From positions 77,992,177 through 78,056,176 of the forward strand of contig NC_080582.1 in the NCBI RefSeq assembly GCF_029962835.1: a DNA stretch of 64,000 bases, given 5' to 3'. The position numbers were made by a program, and so were the translations under genes. The notes below the pieces were generated by a model. The model made no database searches. It was not told the origin of the DNA and saw only the letters and a list, made by a program, of their open reading frames with translations. This document shows, piece by piece, positions 1-11,795 of the stretch. Numbering within the stretch: the first letter of the stretch is position 1; every line of letters starts with the position of its first letter. This stretch comes from Magnolia sinica (taxonomy: Eukaryota > Streptophyta > Magnoliopsida > Magnoliales > Magnoliaceae).

Positions 1-61
1 CCCTTTAATTACTTATGGTGAGCATCCAAGTGTGTACAATAAGCCCATTGAATTGGCTGCT
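1..61 (+). repeat. Copy of the spaced GTGAGCATCCAAGTGTGT repeat
   Basis: This stretch reads almost the same as positions 60916-60966, which lie about 1.5 kb upstream of the second F-box gene. Both hold GGTGAGCATCCAAGTGTGT followed by ACAATAAG. It is therefore the left edge of the duplication that also produced the two F-box copies. Positions 62-261 carry no recognisable gene. They contain a short internal direct repeat around TTGAATTGGCTGCTTTCC, near 50 and again near 132. Confidence 0.6.
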
Positions 62-261
62 TTCCTTATCGAAGCCTTATCATCATTGCGTAACAATGTA
101 TTTTCTTTGAATCATCTTCCTGACTTGATCTTGAATTGGCTGCTTTCCTCATGTGCTTCTAATTCAATTGAAACACGCTTGCCAGGTTCCCCGCCCAGCA
201 TGCAAGTGGGCCTCACTCTGTAAATGACCTGGTCTAAGAAATCAAAATCCACCAGCTGTGG

Positions 262-1002
262 TAACATTTGTATGTTACATGTCAACCGTAGAGGAAATGC
301 CTCTCCATTTCCCTTACCAGCTACCATTGTCAATGCTTCCATATGACAAGAACAGCAAGTCCAATAGTGCCTTTAGTCCATCTGATAACAAGATATTTTA
401 CAAGGCTCATGGGCTAAGGCACTGTGGTTCTTCCATTAATATATAGTTGGCTGGTTGTGGTAGAGGAGACCCCTATTGTTTGTTTAGTGAATCCATTTAC
501 CAAGGCTCAGATTGATCTTCCTCTCATAACAACGTTTTCAGAAGTACTAGGGTTTGACAAATCCAGAGTGGGTGAAGAGTATACAGCCTCCGGTGTTTAT
601 TTGATGGTGTAGTAGAAACCCCAGACTCCGAATGGATAAGAACCCACTTCATAAAGAAGGTTGTGGTATCCTCAGATCCAGTGTCGAACCCCGACTATGT
701 TGTTATGGCCATTCATGGTGGGCTTCGCAAATTGGCATTACGTAGACATGGAGACAAGGGTCCTTATCAAGACATTGTGCATTATAAAGAACAATTCTAC
801 GTGGTAGATTGTGAAGGAAGAGTTGCAAGTTGCAACATTGATGGTCCTCTTGAGGTGGTGGAGGTCATGCCAGAAATGAAAATCTATGGCAGGTCAATGT
901 ATTTAGTGGAATCATTGGGGGAGCTATTACAGGTTATTTGATATTTAGGAGACAGTCATAAAGATGAGGATGAAGATGATGGTATTTGGATATATTATAC
1001 AA
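262..1002 (+). pseudogene. F-box/DUF295 (KIB-type beta-propeller) pseudogene, N-terminally truncated
   Basis: The translated pieces match the F-box/DUF295 protein encoded at 62.4-63.6 kb nearly residue for residue: EEMPLHFPYQLP, NPFTKAQIDLPLITTFSEV, then YKEQFYVVDCEGRVASCNID. The family acts as substrate adaptor of SCF ubiquitin ligases, with an N-terminal F-box and a C-terminal beta-propeller. Here the F-box is absent. Homology starts only at about 262, corresponding to the segment just after the F-box. The copy has small deletions relative to its sister, for example 12 bp near 402 and 27 bp near 757. It also has frame changes near 445 and 640 and a stop near 940, so it cannot make the protein. 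Homology ends at about 1000, where MITE sequence begins, so the C-terminal third is missing too. Hand comparison suggests roughly 90-95 percent identity over aligned parts. This copy looks like the derived one. Confidence 0.85.
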
Positions 1003-1508
1003 TGGCTGTTGGTCGGTGCTCTGTGGGCCCCACCATGATGTATATGTTTCATCCATGCCGTCCATCTATTTTTCTAGATCATTTCGTGGTATGAGAGCAA
1101 AAATTAGATATATCCTAATATAAAGTGGACCACATTACAGGAAACAGTGTTGAATGAACATCAACCATTAAAAACTTTTCGGAGGCCATAAAAGTTTTGA
1201 GCCAAGATGATCTTTGTTTTTTCATTTAATCTAGGCCTGTATGACCTAATCGACAGATTGGATGCCAAATATAAAATACAGTGGGCCTTAGGAGGATTTT
1301 AACGGTGGATATCCAATCACTATTAATTTCCTGTGGTGTGGTCCACACGAGATTTATATCCCTCTCATTTTTAGAATAAAGATCTTAAATCATATGTAAA
1401 AATGAATGAACGGAATGGATAAAACACATACATCATGGTGGAGCTCACAGAGCACTGACCACCAGCCACCGGGCTCGTGGCTGGGGAGTAGCCAATCCAT
1501 TTCCGGAT
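1003..1508. mobile_element. Mutator-like MITE, GTGGGCCCCAC family, copy 1
   Basis: An imperfect palindrome. The left arm has GGTCGGTGCTCTGTGGGCC then CCACCATGATGTATATG. The right arm has the inverse, ACATCATGGTGGAGCTC then ACAGAGCACTGACCACC. The right end reads AGTAGCCAATCCATTTCC, the inverse of the family terminus GGAAGCGGATTGGCT. No coding capacity. It abuts the truncated F-box copy and may mark the breakpoint of that pseudogene. Confidence 0.7.
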
Positions 1509-1509
1509 C

Positions 1510-1905
1510 GACCGAGGTGGGTGGGACCGCCACGGAGATATGCATATGACTACATCCACGCCGTCCATCGATATTGAAAGCTCATTTTTAGGCATGATGC
1601 AAAAAATGAAGCAAATCCAAATCTAAGGTGGACCACAATACAGAAAACGTAATTGATCGTTAGAAACTTCCCGTGGCCCACAAAAGTTTCGAATCAAGAT
1701 TATATTTGTGGGTTTCTTCATACTGGTCTTTGTGACCTTATCAACAGGTTGGATGGCAAATAAACATTCCAGTGGCTCCATGAAACTTTTACTAGTCGGG
1801 GCTTCAATAACTACTGTTTATGTGGTAAGATTTGGATTTGATTCATTTTTTTGCCTAAAAAGGGCTTTCAAAATGTTAAGACGTTGTGGAATGTGAGCCG
1901 CTAGT
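1510..1905 (+). mobile_element. Mutator-like MITE, partial copy 2
   Basis: Carries the family's internal phrases in order: ACGCCGTCCATCGATATTG, AAGGTGGACCACAATACAG, CTTTGTGACCTTATCAACAG, GGTTGGATGGCAAATAAAC. The right inverted arm is missing or decayed. Closely related to the copy at 44.66-45.02 kb. The 61- to 62-codon frame crossing it is incidental. Confidence 0.6.
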
Positions 1906-1963
1906 CAGGGGTTTCACCCACGTCTATGCATTGGGGGTCTCACCTAATCCGCTTCCACTAAGA

Positions 1964-3141
1964 GGGTCGCTACTGGACAGATCTATGTGGGCCCTATAAT
2001 AATATAGTTTCATCTAGGCAGTTTATCTATCTTTCCATATTAATTCAGGGGAGCCCAAACAATGAAACAGGATCCTGGGTCTCACCTAATCCGCTCCATG
2101 TACAGTTCATTGTGGGCCTTATGATAGTATATGTGTTTTATCTAAGTTGTACATCTATCTTTTCAGGATATTTTAAGGGAGCACAAAAAAGTGAAATAGA
2201 TCCAAATCTCAAACAGACCACACTACAAGAAAATAATGCCCAACCATTAAAAACTTCCAAAGACCCACTGTAATATTTATTTCCCACTAGATTTGGATGA
2301 AGGGAAAACACAAATATCAGCTGCATCTAAACTCTTAGCCTCTTAAGAAATTTTAATGGTGGATGTTCAATCACCATTGTTTCCTATGGTGCGGTCCATA
2401 TCAAATATTTTGGGTTAATGACCTAAGATAATGTTGAAAATGGATAGATAGTGTGGGTAAAACACAGAGATCATAGCACCTACTGGCCATAGAGGTGTAC
2501 ACGAACCGAGCTAGCTTGGTTATCTCGCTCGACTCGACTCGAAAAAGCTTGATTCGACTCGGTTTGAAGCTGAGTTTGAGCCGAGTCAAGCTGATTTTTT
2601 TAGCTCAAAAATGAGTTCAAGCTGGCCCCAGCTCAACTCGACTCGGATCAAACCCAGTTCGAATTGAACTTGGATTGAACCAGTTCAGAGACTTGGTTAC
2701 TTTGATATTAATGTTGCTCACCAAGTGTTTGATGAAATAACTCAAAAAAGTGTGGCTGGTGGCAAGGAAGGTATGTATATGAAACCAACACCCTATTTTT
2801 TCTTGATTTTTATATTGTTTAGAAGTTGTTTGATAAAATACCTGTAAAACTATTGTTGTTGTTTCAAATACAGTGAGATTTTGAAGGTGCAGTCTAGGTG
2901 TTTGTGAAAATGCTGCAATGGCGAATTCAACTCAATCTTGGCTCGAACTCGTCTCGAATTGGCCCGAGCTGCTGATTGAATCAAGCCGAGTTGGCTAGTC
3001 AAGCTCAAAGACCAAGCCAAGCCGACTTCAAGCTGAGGTCAGCTGGTGACCGAGCGAAGTCAAGCTGAGGCCAGCTCCACTCAGTTCAACTCGATGTACA
3101 CCATAACCGGCTGCTAACAAAGTAGTAGGCAATCTGCATGT
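1964..3141. mobile_element. Mutator-like MITE copy 3 with 10-bp target duplication and nested insert
   Basis: The element is flanked by TCCACTAAGA at 1954-1963 and again at 3141-3150; one base at the right edge is ambiguous. A 9-10 bp target duplication is the hallmark of Mutator-like insertion. The body has the usual phrases: GTGGGCCTTATGATAGTAT, a GACCACACTACAAG block, then CACCATTGTTTCCTATGGTG. Its right arm is interrupted by a different MITE at 2492-3102. Non-coding. Confidence 0.6.
2492..3102. mobile_element. MITE with GGTGTACA ends, nested in copy 3
   Basis: Left end reads GAGGTGTACACGAACCGAGC; right end reads CAACTCGATGTACACC, its imperfect inverse. The interior is rich in CTCGACTCG/CGAGTCGAG phrases on both flanks around an AT-rich centre. 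CCATA occurs on both sides (2487-2491 and 3101-3105), a possible 5-bp target duplication. The family is common in plants, but I cannot assign a superfamily with confidence. Confidence 0.5.
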
Positions 3142-3150
3142 CCACTAAGA

Positions 3151-3530
3151 AGTGGCCTTATTAGCCCACCTTTTCCATCCGTTTTACCAGCTATTTTACT
3201 GCACAAGTTTTAAAATGAAGCATAACTAAAGCTGAAGTCGACCACACCAAAGGAAACAACATGATTTCAGCAACTGCAGTTGATTAATTGTCATGTTTTC
3301 CCTTTATCTATGTTTATGTGACCTTATAAAGAGATTAAATGACAAATAAGCCCTAAGAAGTTTCAACAGTCCCACTATTTTCTATGGTGTGGCCCACTTG
3401 AGCTCTGGATATAATTTTATTTTGGTATCATACTCTAAAATATAAGGAAAAATGGATTTATGTCATGAATAAGGTACATACATCCATGGGGCTCCACAGA
3501 GTTTACTCCCTACGCAATCCCATTCCAGGT
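3151..3530 (+). mobile_element. Mutator-like MITE, decayed copy 4
   Basis: Contains the internal phrases GTCGACCACACCAAAGGAAAC, CTATGGTGTGGCCCACTTGA and ACATACATCCATGGGGCTCC in the right order. Shorter and more diverged than its neighbours. It immediately follows the target duplication of copy 3. Confidence 0.5.
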
Positions 3531-5160
3531 TGGATTACTACGACCTGAAAGTCCTACTGATGGTCTGGTGGGCCCCACACCAACTCTGCAAATGGATGGT
3601 TGAAAATTAAAACTAGAAAAGCATTTTACATTGGGTTCGAGTACCCATTGTGGTGTGTATGGGTGTGACTGTGTGAGGGTGTGTGCGAAAAAAAAATCCA
3701 TTTTACATTGGGAGAAATTTACGACTGTGGATCCCACCTTTTATCCATTGGATATTCTTGTAGCAATACAAACTTAACTTCCAAACTTAGACCTCCTCAT
3801 ACGGCTAGCGAATTTGAGGACAAAAATACCCCTGTTTTTTAAGTAAGCCGGACTATGGCTACGGATTTACTGTCTGCTATAGCTACGGATTATAACCGCC
3901 ACCATATGTACCGTAGCTGATCTGGCAACCGACCCAACAGTGGGACAAGACATTAAATTGGGGTCGACTGGGTCAATGGGATGTGGCTTTTCAAGGTAAA
4001 ATCAGATGGTTAGCATCATCTTCTCAATGTAATTTTTGAATTATTCTCCATAATCAAGTATCCATGCACCACTCATGTTTGCTTGTTTTTTTTTTTTTTT
4101 TAATTAGCCATTTTCTTTGATCTTTATATGAGAAAACTAGTTTGGTTCCATGTCTCTAAATTCAGATTGATCATATAATCCTAACCATCCAATTGATGGA
4201 CATCAAATGGAGGATTATAGTAAAATAGCCAGTGGTCCAAAATCCGACTATTAATATCACCATTTCAATGCGATATTTAGGTTATGCTTCATCAACAAGT
4301 ATGCATGCATTATGTAGCTATCAAATTCCTATGTTGGTTGTCTCATTTTGGACTGGTTATATTGAAAAATCTGCATCCCTGATAACCCATGAGTACATAA
4401 GCAATGTTGACATATAGTTGGTGATTAAGGTGGATGATTGCAACATTTTGTATTGAATGCATTTGTACTAGCACCTTTTACCCAGATAAAATGATGGTCC
4501 GTCTCGATATGTTTTGTCCTTGTTCTACAGCTAAGATATGGATGCAAGTTGACAATCCATCTCAATGTGTTTTATCCTTTCTCTATACATGAGATATTGA
4601 TGCAAACAGTCATATCTTTATCAAACATGTTAGATTGGTTAATGGCCTGTCCTGTAACCTTAACGATCAAGACTAATTTGCTCAAGAAAACTCAGTTTAA
4701 CTGTATGTTTTAAAGTCGTCGTGATATCTTGAATATCTGATTGTAATTTGAGGAGCATACATGAACTAACTAACCACTCTATTTATCTAATCGAGGAATT
4801 GCTTATTGGTTGGTGGTGAGATAAAAATCTTTTCATTTCTTACCAAACAATTCCAAGCAAAAATTCTTCAATTTTCAAATATAAACATTATATCTAGGCC
4901 ATTGTTTATTGTTTATTGGTACGTTCTTGAGTCATCATTCCTATTGGATTATCATAAACAAAACCCATGTGCTAAATGATATCGAAAATGGAGTTTCTGC
5001 AAAAATCGAAAGAGAATTTAACCACTTTTGTAGAAAATCTTAAGTTCTTCAATTTTATATTTCACAATAAAAGTATATTGAGATCATACTTTTAAAATAT
5101 AAAATCGACTCAAACCCTGTCAAGTTAAGTAAAGCAAAAACTCAAGCAAATTTCTTAAAA
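3531..5160. other. No gene seen; AT-rich intergenic DNA with small repeats
   Basis: Holds a GTGGGCCCCAC site at 3568-3578, GCTACGGAT repeats at about 3850-3920 like those in the CACTA-like insert at 17.4 kb, a poly-T run near 4086, and an imperfect tandem duplication of about 60 bp at roughly 4492-4613 (GTCCGTCTCGATATGTTTTG against ATCCATCTCAATGTGTTTTA). No coding region is supported. Confidence 0.5.
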
Positions 5161-5162
5161 AC

Positions 5163-5800
5163 TCACGCTAGTTAAATTGAGCGGGGCAAACATGAAATTC
5201 AGTTGGGCAAACTGAAATTTGAGCGGGGCAAGCATGATATTGAGCGGGAAAAACATAAAATTGAGCGGGGCAAACTGAAAATTGAGCGGGGCAAGCATGA
5301 AATTCAGCGGGGCAAACATAAACTTCAGTGAGGCAAACTGAAATTTGAGCAGGGCAAGCATGAAATTTAGCTGGGCGAACATGAAATTGAGCAAGGCAAA
5401 CATGAAATTCAGCGGGGGAAATGAAAATTGAACGGGGCAAACTAGAAATTGAGCGAGAGAAACTATAAATTGAGCGGGGCAAACTAGAATTTGAGTGGGG
5501 TAAACTAAAAATTGAGCGGGGCAGACATGATATTCAGTAGGGCAAATATGAAATTCAATGGGGCAAACTTAAAATTCAGTGGGGCAAACATGAAATTTAG
5601 CAGGGAAAACTGGAAATTGAGCCGGGGAAACTAGAAATTGAGTGGGGTAAACTAGAAATTCAGCAGGACAAACTGAAATTTGAGCAGGGCAAACTAGAAA
5701 TTGAGCAGGGCAACCTAGAAATTAAGCAGGGCAAACTGGAATTTGAGCGGAGCAAACTGGAATTTGAGCGAGGCAAACATGAAATTGAGCATGACAAAGA
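5163..5800. repeat. 21-bp minisatellite, about 30 units
   Basis: About 30 imperfect units of 20-22 bp, consensus AAATTGAGCGGGGCAAACATG. Alternating variants end in CATG, CTAG or CTGG. Because most units are 21 bp, the period is a multiple of three and two minus-strand frames stay open for 82 and 104 codons. The first gives a seven-residue repeat of the FMFAPLN type. There is no start context, signal or flanking exon to support expression, so I treat it as a repeat. Confidence 0.9.
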
Positions 5801-6374
5801 TCGGAATATCCGAATAATACATTAAGGGAAATATCCCAAAATGAACATCTCAGTCAATTTATTTCTCTTTATAACATTGATTATGGACTGTGTTCATGGA
5901 GCATTGACAAATGATTGCAGGCTTGCGTGTTAACATTGAAGTGCAAAATACAAGTCAGTAAACTGAAAATGAAGGAGCTTAAATTGTTGAACTGAGTGGT
6001 GACAAGACATCATGCAGGAGGTTCTAAAGTGGCGAAACTTCTTATTAGTTGTGTCCTAAGTTCATTTGAAGGGAAATCATCTTTCATCGTTGTGTAGGAA
6101 CAAGTATTTGGACGAGAAATAGAGGTAGGTCATACTCATCCCACTGATAAAGTAGAAAAACTCATCCCACTATTTTGGGACTTGCTAGGCAATCAGTAAT
6201 TATCTTATTTTTCATCTTTTTTGCAGTTCAGTGTTGGACAGTATATTGATGACATAGAAATCCACTGGTTCAAACTTAGAAAAACCTTTTGTCAGGAATG
6301 CTGGTTCGAATAGTACTATATCTGAACAGATCAGGTCTGAATATCCGGACCAAAAGGGTCCAAACTGTTCACTC
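5801..6374. other. No gene seen between minisatellite and Athila LTR
   Basis: Unremarkable AT-rich sequence. No frame, repeat family or structured motif is recognised. Confidence 0.4.
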
Positions 6375-7640
6375 CTCAAGTATAGGGTTGTGATGTATTA
6401 ATAAACTCGGTGAGACCGAGGTCGAATCCCAAGGGACTGATACCTGTACGTAATCTGAAACTAAATAGAACTAGAACTAGACTAAAATGAAATCTAAATC
6501 GAGTGTAAGTTGAGTAGGAATGATGAAATAATTATCTAAAACTTAAGGAATTCAAGGAAAGGAAACTAGGGATTCAGAGGATCCACTTGTAGAGATCAGG
6601 GAGATCTTATGCTTGTATCAAGAACTCAATTGGACTTAAAGTCTCATCTTCATCCAGTTGAAGAATATGACCATGGAAATCAAGATTGAACTTCCTTTAA
6701 TATAGTTTTCAAGAGATGAAAAATATATGAATTAGAATGGATTCCATCACCAAACCATGCCCAGGAGATAAAGTAAATAATAGAATTAAACTAATTAACA
6801 ACCAATGAACATGATATGAAGGTTAAGAAGGGTAGCGTCATCCAACCATGCTCAGGAGACGATGGCGAACAACAGGGCTTCCTGACGTCATAAACATAAA
6901 AAAAGGAAAGGAACACGCTCAAAGCCATTGCAGACCCATTGTAATTTCAGTCACAACAGACCATTAAAGACTAAAAATATTCCCTTAATAATCAAACTAA
7001 AATCAAATTCAGTTCATAAATTTAAATTAAATTAAAAGCATAAAATAGAGTCTCCCATCTCGCTACAAACTTCAACTCTTAGCCCTAGCTAAGAGGTTTA
7101 GCCACACATAAACGGAATAAGGCTAATCTCAATTAAACATAAAGAAAATAAAGAAACCACCTATCTCTCTCTTTTCTTCCCACGCTCCAAGCAGATCTGA
7201 TGCTCTCAGCCGAGATTGGATCCCCTTCTCACTTCTCCTCTCTTTCTTTTATAGTGATAAGTAGGTTGGTCAGATGAAGAGGTCGGTGCGGAAGCTCTCT
7301 TTACGCACAACAATATGCGTGCGTAGCTTTTACGCACCCAGAGATATAAACCGTCAGTCTCTTACGCTAAGTTGATGGTGGGTCCCATTATTGCAATTCC
7401 CTTAGAAATCCACCCTGCCCAACAGCTTCTCCTCGAAAAACTAATCGGGAATGATGTGTTATGGCTTAAATTTGGTGTGGCCCACGGAGTTTTTCATTAC
7501 ACCTTCCATCCTTCATTTGAATGGCTGAAATCATATCCTCATTGTTTCTTGGAAACTTGACATCGAAGCCTTGGCCAGTTGACTCGTAGAATTCTAATAA
7601 ACGGTCCGAATCAGAACATCGCATCATGATGTTGTCAAAA
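6375..7640 (-). mobile_element. Athila-type LTR, inverted
   Basis: Read on the minus strand this matches the LTR at 9978-11795: TATA box (CACTATAAAAG near 7255), then TTAGCTAGGGCTAAGAG, then ACCGAGTTTATTAATACATC ahead of CACAACCC. The plus-strand counterpart of the last phrase is at about 11755-11775. It therefore lies in opposite orientation to the element next to it. Either it is a separate LTR of the same family or it records an inversion. Fossil; its upstream part ends at the junction with integrase sequence. Confidence 0.75.
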
Positions 7641-9977
7641 ATTGAGAGCGTTGTCCCGTCGAAATATGATGCCTTTGAACCCCATTCTTATCATCGAGGC
7701 ATTTGATTGCTGGGGCATCGATTTCATGGGGCCATTCCCCCAATCTTTTGGGAATTTATATATTTTGCTTGCCGTAGACTATGTCACTAAATGGGTCGAA
7801 GCGATTCCGTGTCGAACTAATGACCATCGCACGGTCATTAAATTCCTGAAAGAAAACATCCTTTCCCGATTTGGAACGCCTCGAGCTATCATTAGTGATG
7901 GGGGCTCACACTTTTGTAATAAACCATTTGAGAGTTTAATGAAGAAATACGGTATCTCTCATAAGGTGAGCACCCCATACCACCCACAGACAAGTGGGCA
8001 AGTTGAGATTTCCAATAGGGAGATCAAACACATTTTGAAAAAAACGGTTAACCCTAACCGTAAGGATTGGTCAATTCGATTGACCGATACCTTATGGGCG
8101 TACCGTACTGCTTTTAAAACCCCTATTGGAATGTCTCCCTTTAGACTTGTCTATGAAAAAGCTTGCCACTTGCCTATGGAGTTGGAACATAGAGCCTACT
8201 GGGCGATCAAAAGTTTGAATTTCAATTTGGACAACGATGACTCGCTACGCAAACTTCAATTAAATGAACTCGAAGAAATCCGGAACGACGCTTATGAGAA
8301 CTCGAGAATTTACAAGGACAAGATGAAGGCGTTTCATGACCAACATATTTTATGAAAATCATTCATGCCAGGCCAGAAAATCCTCTTGTATAACTCTCGA
8401 TTGCATCTCTTTCCGAGTAAGCTTCGATCTCATTGGACCGGCCCTTTTACTGTTATCACTGCTTACTCTCATGGGGCCGTCGAGATAAGAGATCCGGACA
8501 ATGGCAAGGAGTTTAAAGTAAATGGACATCGCTTAAAGCCATTTGTCGAGAAATTTGATTCAGAGGACATGTTCATACCTCTGACTGATCCTGCTTACCA
8601 GGATTGATCTCCTAGTCTGATGGAGGTATAGGTAGGTTTCCTGTTTTCATAGGACTAGGATAGTTTCCTTTATGCTGTTTTAGGATAGACGGTAAACTTA
8701 GCGCTCCTGGGAGCCAACCCAGTTTTTCTTTCTGTTTCATTTTCCTAATTAGTTAGTTCAATGTTTGTGGGTAACATTGCTGCAAACCCTCACGAGACTA
8801 CAACTCGTCCACTAGGGGCAACCTAGGGGTTTAAAGGCTTGTTGCATACGCTAAATGCAATCGAGAGTACTTGCGAAAGTGGTATAGGTAGATTTCATTT
8901 TTGTTATTTTTATTTTACTTCTGTTGGTTTCTCTCTTTTGCTGACCCGATCTTACGTTGATATCTTTGGAAAGCCTTTTGATTCTTTCGTCCAGGTACTA
9001 TTTTCCATCACTCTTATATTTTTGTTGTCCCATGCGCATTGCATACTTATTTCTTTTACATTGAGGACAATGTAGATTTTAGGTTAGGGGTGGGAGATTA
9101 GGGTTCCTAATCAGCATTTTCTTAGTCTTGAGCAAAAATTATGAAATTTTTTTAAATTTTTCTGGACATTTTTGTGAATTCGAAGGGATTTTGACGGCCA
9201 TCTAGGGCACTTGGAATTTCAAGATACGTGATGTTGGTAATTTAAGACGCTTGGATTCAGTATCTGTTGGATTTCATAGTTAAGTTTGAATTGTTAATCC
9301 AAAATTAGAAGTTGTAAACATTGATTGAGTTATGATCTCACATGTCACATCTCGCTTTCACATTAAGGTTTCAGTTTGATATTGAAGGATTTACTTGGTA
9401 CTCACTAAGCTTGAAAGGAACCAACCTGAGAAATTGAAAGGATTGGGCGAATGGTCTACACCATAGGTTTGCTCCCTATAGGTGTAGATTTAATTCCTTA
9501 TGAATAATATGAAAAAAAAATTGGGTGTACAGTCTTCATCATAGGTTTGCTCCCTGTAGGTGAGGATTTGATTCCCCTTCTTGGCGTTACTTTTAATGGA
9601 AAAATCAAAAGCTGAAGGAATGAAAAGATGATCTGTGAGGCAAGTTTTGGTTATCATGAATCTTCTTATTGGTTACCAATGATATCCTGAAATAGAGAAG
9701 TGAATTTTAATGATGATAAGCTGAGATTACACTGTACGCTCATAGATCTCAATGATTAGAATTTTTCTAATTAATGGAATAATACTTTGAACTTGATTAT
9801 GAAGTTTATCGTGCACTTGAGTCTAGGAGAAAGTAATATCCAACATTCATGAATCTGGGAATTCTCATATCTGGATTATTCTACAAAAATCACTCGAGTT
9901 TATAAAAATTGTTCTGTAATTCTCAACTTACTTTTCGCATATTTTGCTCGGGACTAGCAAAATGCTGGTTGGGGGTT
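7641..9977 (+). mobile_element. Athila-lineage Ty3/gypsy element, 3' internal part (fossil)
   Basis: The integrase core region lies at about 7.64-8.6 kb. It shows [26 protein letters not shown] and [13 protein letters not shown], with acidic residues of the DDE fold recognisable, followed by the integrase C-terminal part ([16 protein letters not shown]). The wording is typical of the Athila clade. Downstream non-coding DNA includes CATTGAGGACAATGTAG near 9059 and a purine-rich tract GGTTGGGGGT at about 9967, just before the 3' LTR. Protease, reverse transcriptase and gag are not here. The copy is broken, with a small number of breaks, and is old. Confidence 0.85.
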
Positions 9978-11795
9978 GTGTTGAGGGTCAAATATTACAT
10001 ATCAGACCTAGTTATTGCATGGATTTACAAGCATGATACCGTTTAATAGCCTGACTTAATCGTGTTTTGTGATGCAGAGTGTATTTACAAGCATGAATTG
10101 AAAAAGGGTGCTTAAACCATGGATTTAACGCTCTGATGACACCCAAGGCAAGGGACGGACTCCAGGGGACCAAGATCGATGGAATTACACACCAGGGATC
10201 CGAGGAAATCAAGCCATTCACGTTAAAGAGGCCCGAAATTGGTGAAAAATGCAAGATCACATAGTTCTCGCCATCTGATTGGCTCAAAACTTTATACATG
10301 GCCTGAGGGCCATAAATTAACCGTACATATCAAATTTCAGCCCTTGGATCACTATGGAAGTACCCCAATTGACAGATCAACCCATAAACCGTTGATTCTG
10401 GGCCCACCTGATATCTGGAACTGTCTCAACTTTGGTCTCGGCGGTTTAAATAAGATGAGGAAACAAATGGATGGTTTGGATTTTGTAGGAACATCACAAT
10501 GGGCCCCGTTTACACAGCGTGTGTACATAAGGTATACACGTCCGCGGTGCATCGAACCAACTTAGGCGGGTCAGCAGCGCTGACCCGCGTCTTCTTCCAA
10601 AACAGAAATTTCCGTTTTAAGCGCTGTATAACGGACGGATGCTGTCCATTTTTGCGGACGCTAGTGGGCCCCACACATTGTCCCAGTGGACAATCCAAAC
10701 CGTCCATCGTGTAGAGGGCCTCGACTACTACAAAACCTTGCTGAACTTTTGGACCCATGCAAGCACACGTGCGCGATACAGAGGCCACAAATAGGCGGTC
10801 CTGCGACGTTCAAAACGATTTTTGGGGTGATTTCTTCTCTGGGCCGCGTCAATGGACGTTCAAAACCACCCATTCTTGACTGAAATTTCGTCCTGAATCT
10901 AATGGACGGGGTGGATTTCCCCGAAAATACCTCTGTGGGGCCCACCGATCACGTCAGCGCCGGACGTGCGAAAGGCTACGCACGTCCGCGAAATCGAATT
11001 TTTCAGGCAGTTGTGGCCCACCATCTTTGATCATATGGCAGATCTGAACCGTCCATCGTGTAGGCCAGCCAAAATACTTCCAAGAGACGTTGATTTTACA
11101 GAAATAATGCAAGGAACGCGAGAGTTATGAAGCCCCGAACTCGGCTGCGAAAAGGCTTTCGCTGCGCGTGCGATAGCTTCCCAAATCCGATTTCCACCAC
11201 TCCAAAAGCTATAAAAAGAGTTCCAAACGTGGAGAAGAGGGTATGCTTGAATAGGGAACGTCAGATAGAGAGAGAAAGGCGGAGAGAGAAGTGTTTGGAA
11301 TTTTTATGTATTTTTTCTTTATTTTTCTTCTTTTTTCTATGATTATGTTAGGCTAAATCCCTTAGCTAGGGCTAAGAGGTGAAGCTCCTAACACTCATAC
11401 ATCTTTTAGTTGGTTATGGATTGGTCTAAGTTCTGTTGTTTACCTTGTCTCTTAGGCATGAATTTGTGATGGAATCATACCTAATTCTTATACCTTTCAT
11501 CTCTTGAAAACTATATCAAGTAAGTTCAGTATAATATCCATGAAGCAGGCATAAGATCTCCCTGATCTCTACAAGTGGATCCTCTGAATCCCTAGTTCAC
11601 TTTCTCTGAATTCTTTAAGTTTAGATTAATATTTCACTATTATTCCTCAAATCACAATTGGTTTAGATTTCATCTTAGCCTAGTTCTAGATCTAGTTATT
11701 TTCAAATAACGTACAGGTTTCAGTCCCTGTGGATTCGACCTCGGTCTTACCGAGTTTATTGCTACATCACAACCCTGCACTTGGGGAGTGAAAAT
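9978..11795 (+). mobile_element. 3' LTR of the Athila-type element
   Basis: Begins at TGTTGAGGGTCAAATATTAC directly after the purine-rich tract and runs to about CCTGCACTTGGGGAGTG. A TATA box (CTATAAAAAG) sits at about 11209-11218 and the conserved TTAGCTAGGGCTAAGAGG at about 11362. The region before the TATA box carries two perfect GTGGGNCCCAC sites (10664 and 10935) and repeated AACCGTCCATCGTGTAG phrases (10699 and 11049). Length of about 1.8 kb fits Athila LTRs. The short open frames inside it are incidental. Confidence 0.75.

Noticed and set aside
5155-5482. Two minus-strand open frames of 82 and 104 codons as a repeat protein
   Set aside because: They follow from the 21-bp period of a minisatellite and have no start context, exon structure or domain.
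10239-10945. Overlapping frames of about 90-108 codons on both strands
   Set aside because: They lie inside the Athila-type LTR and overlap each other on opposite strands, which is typical of GC-richer non-coding sequence.
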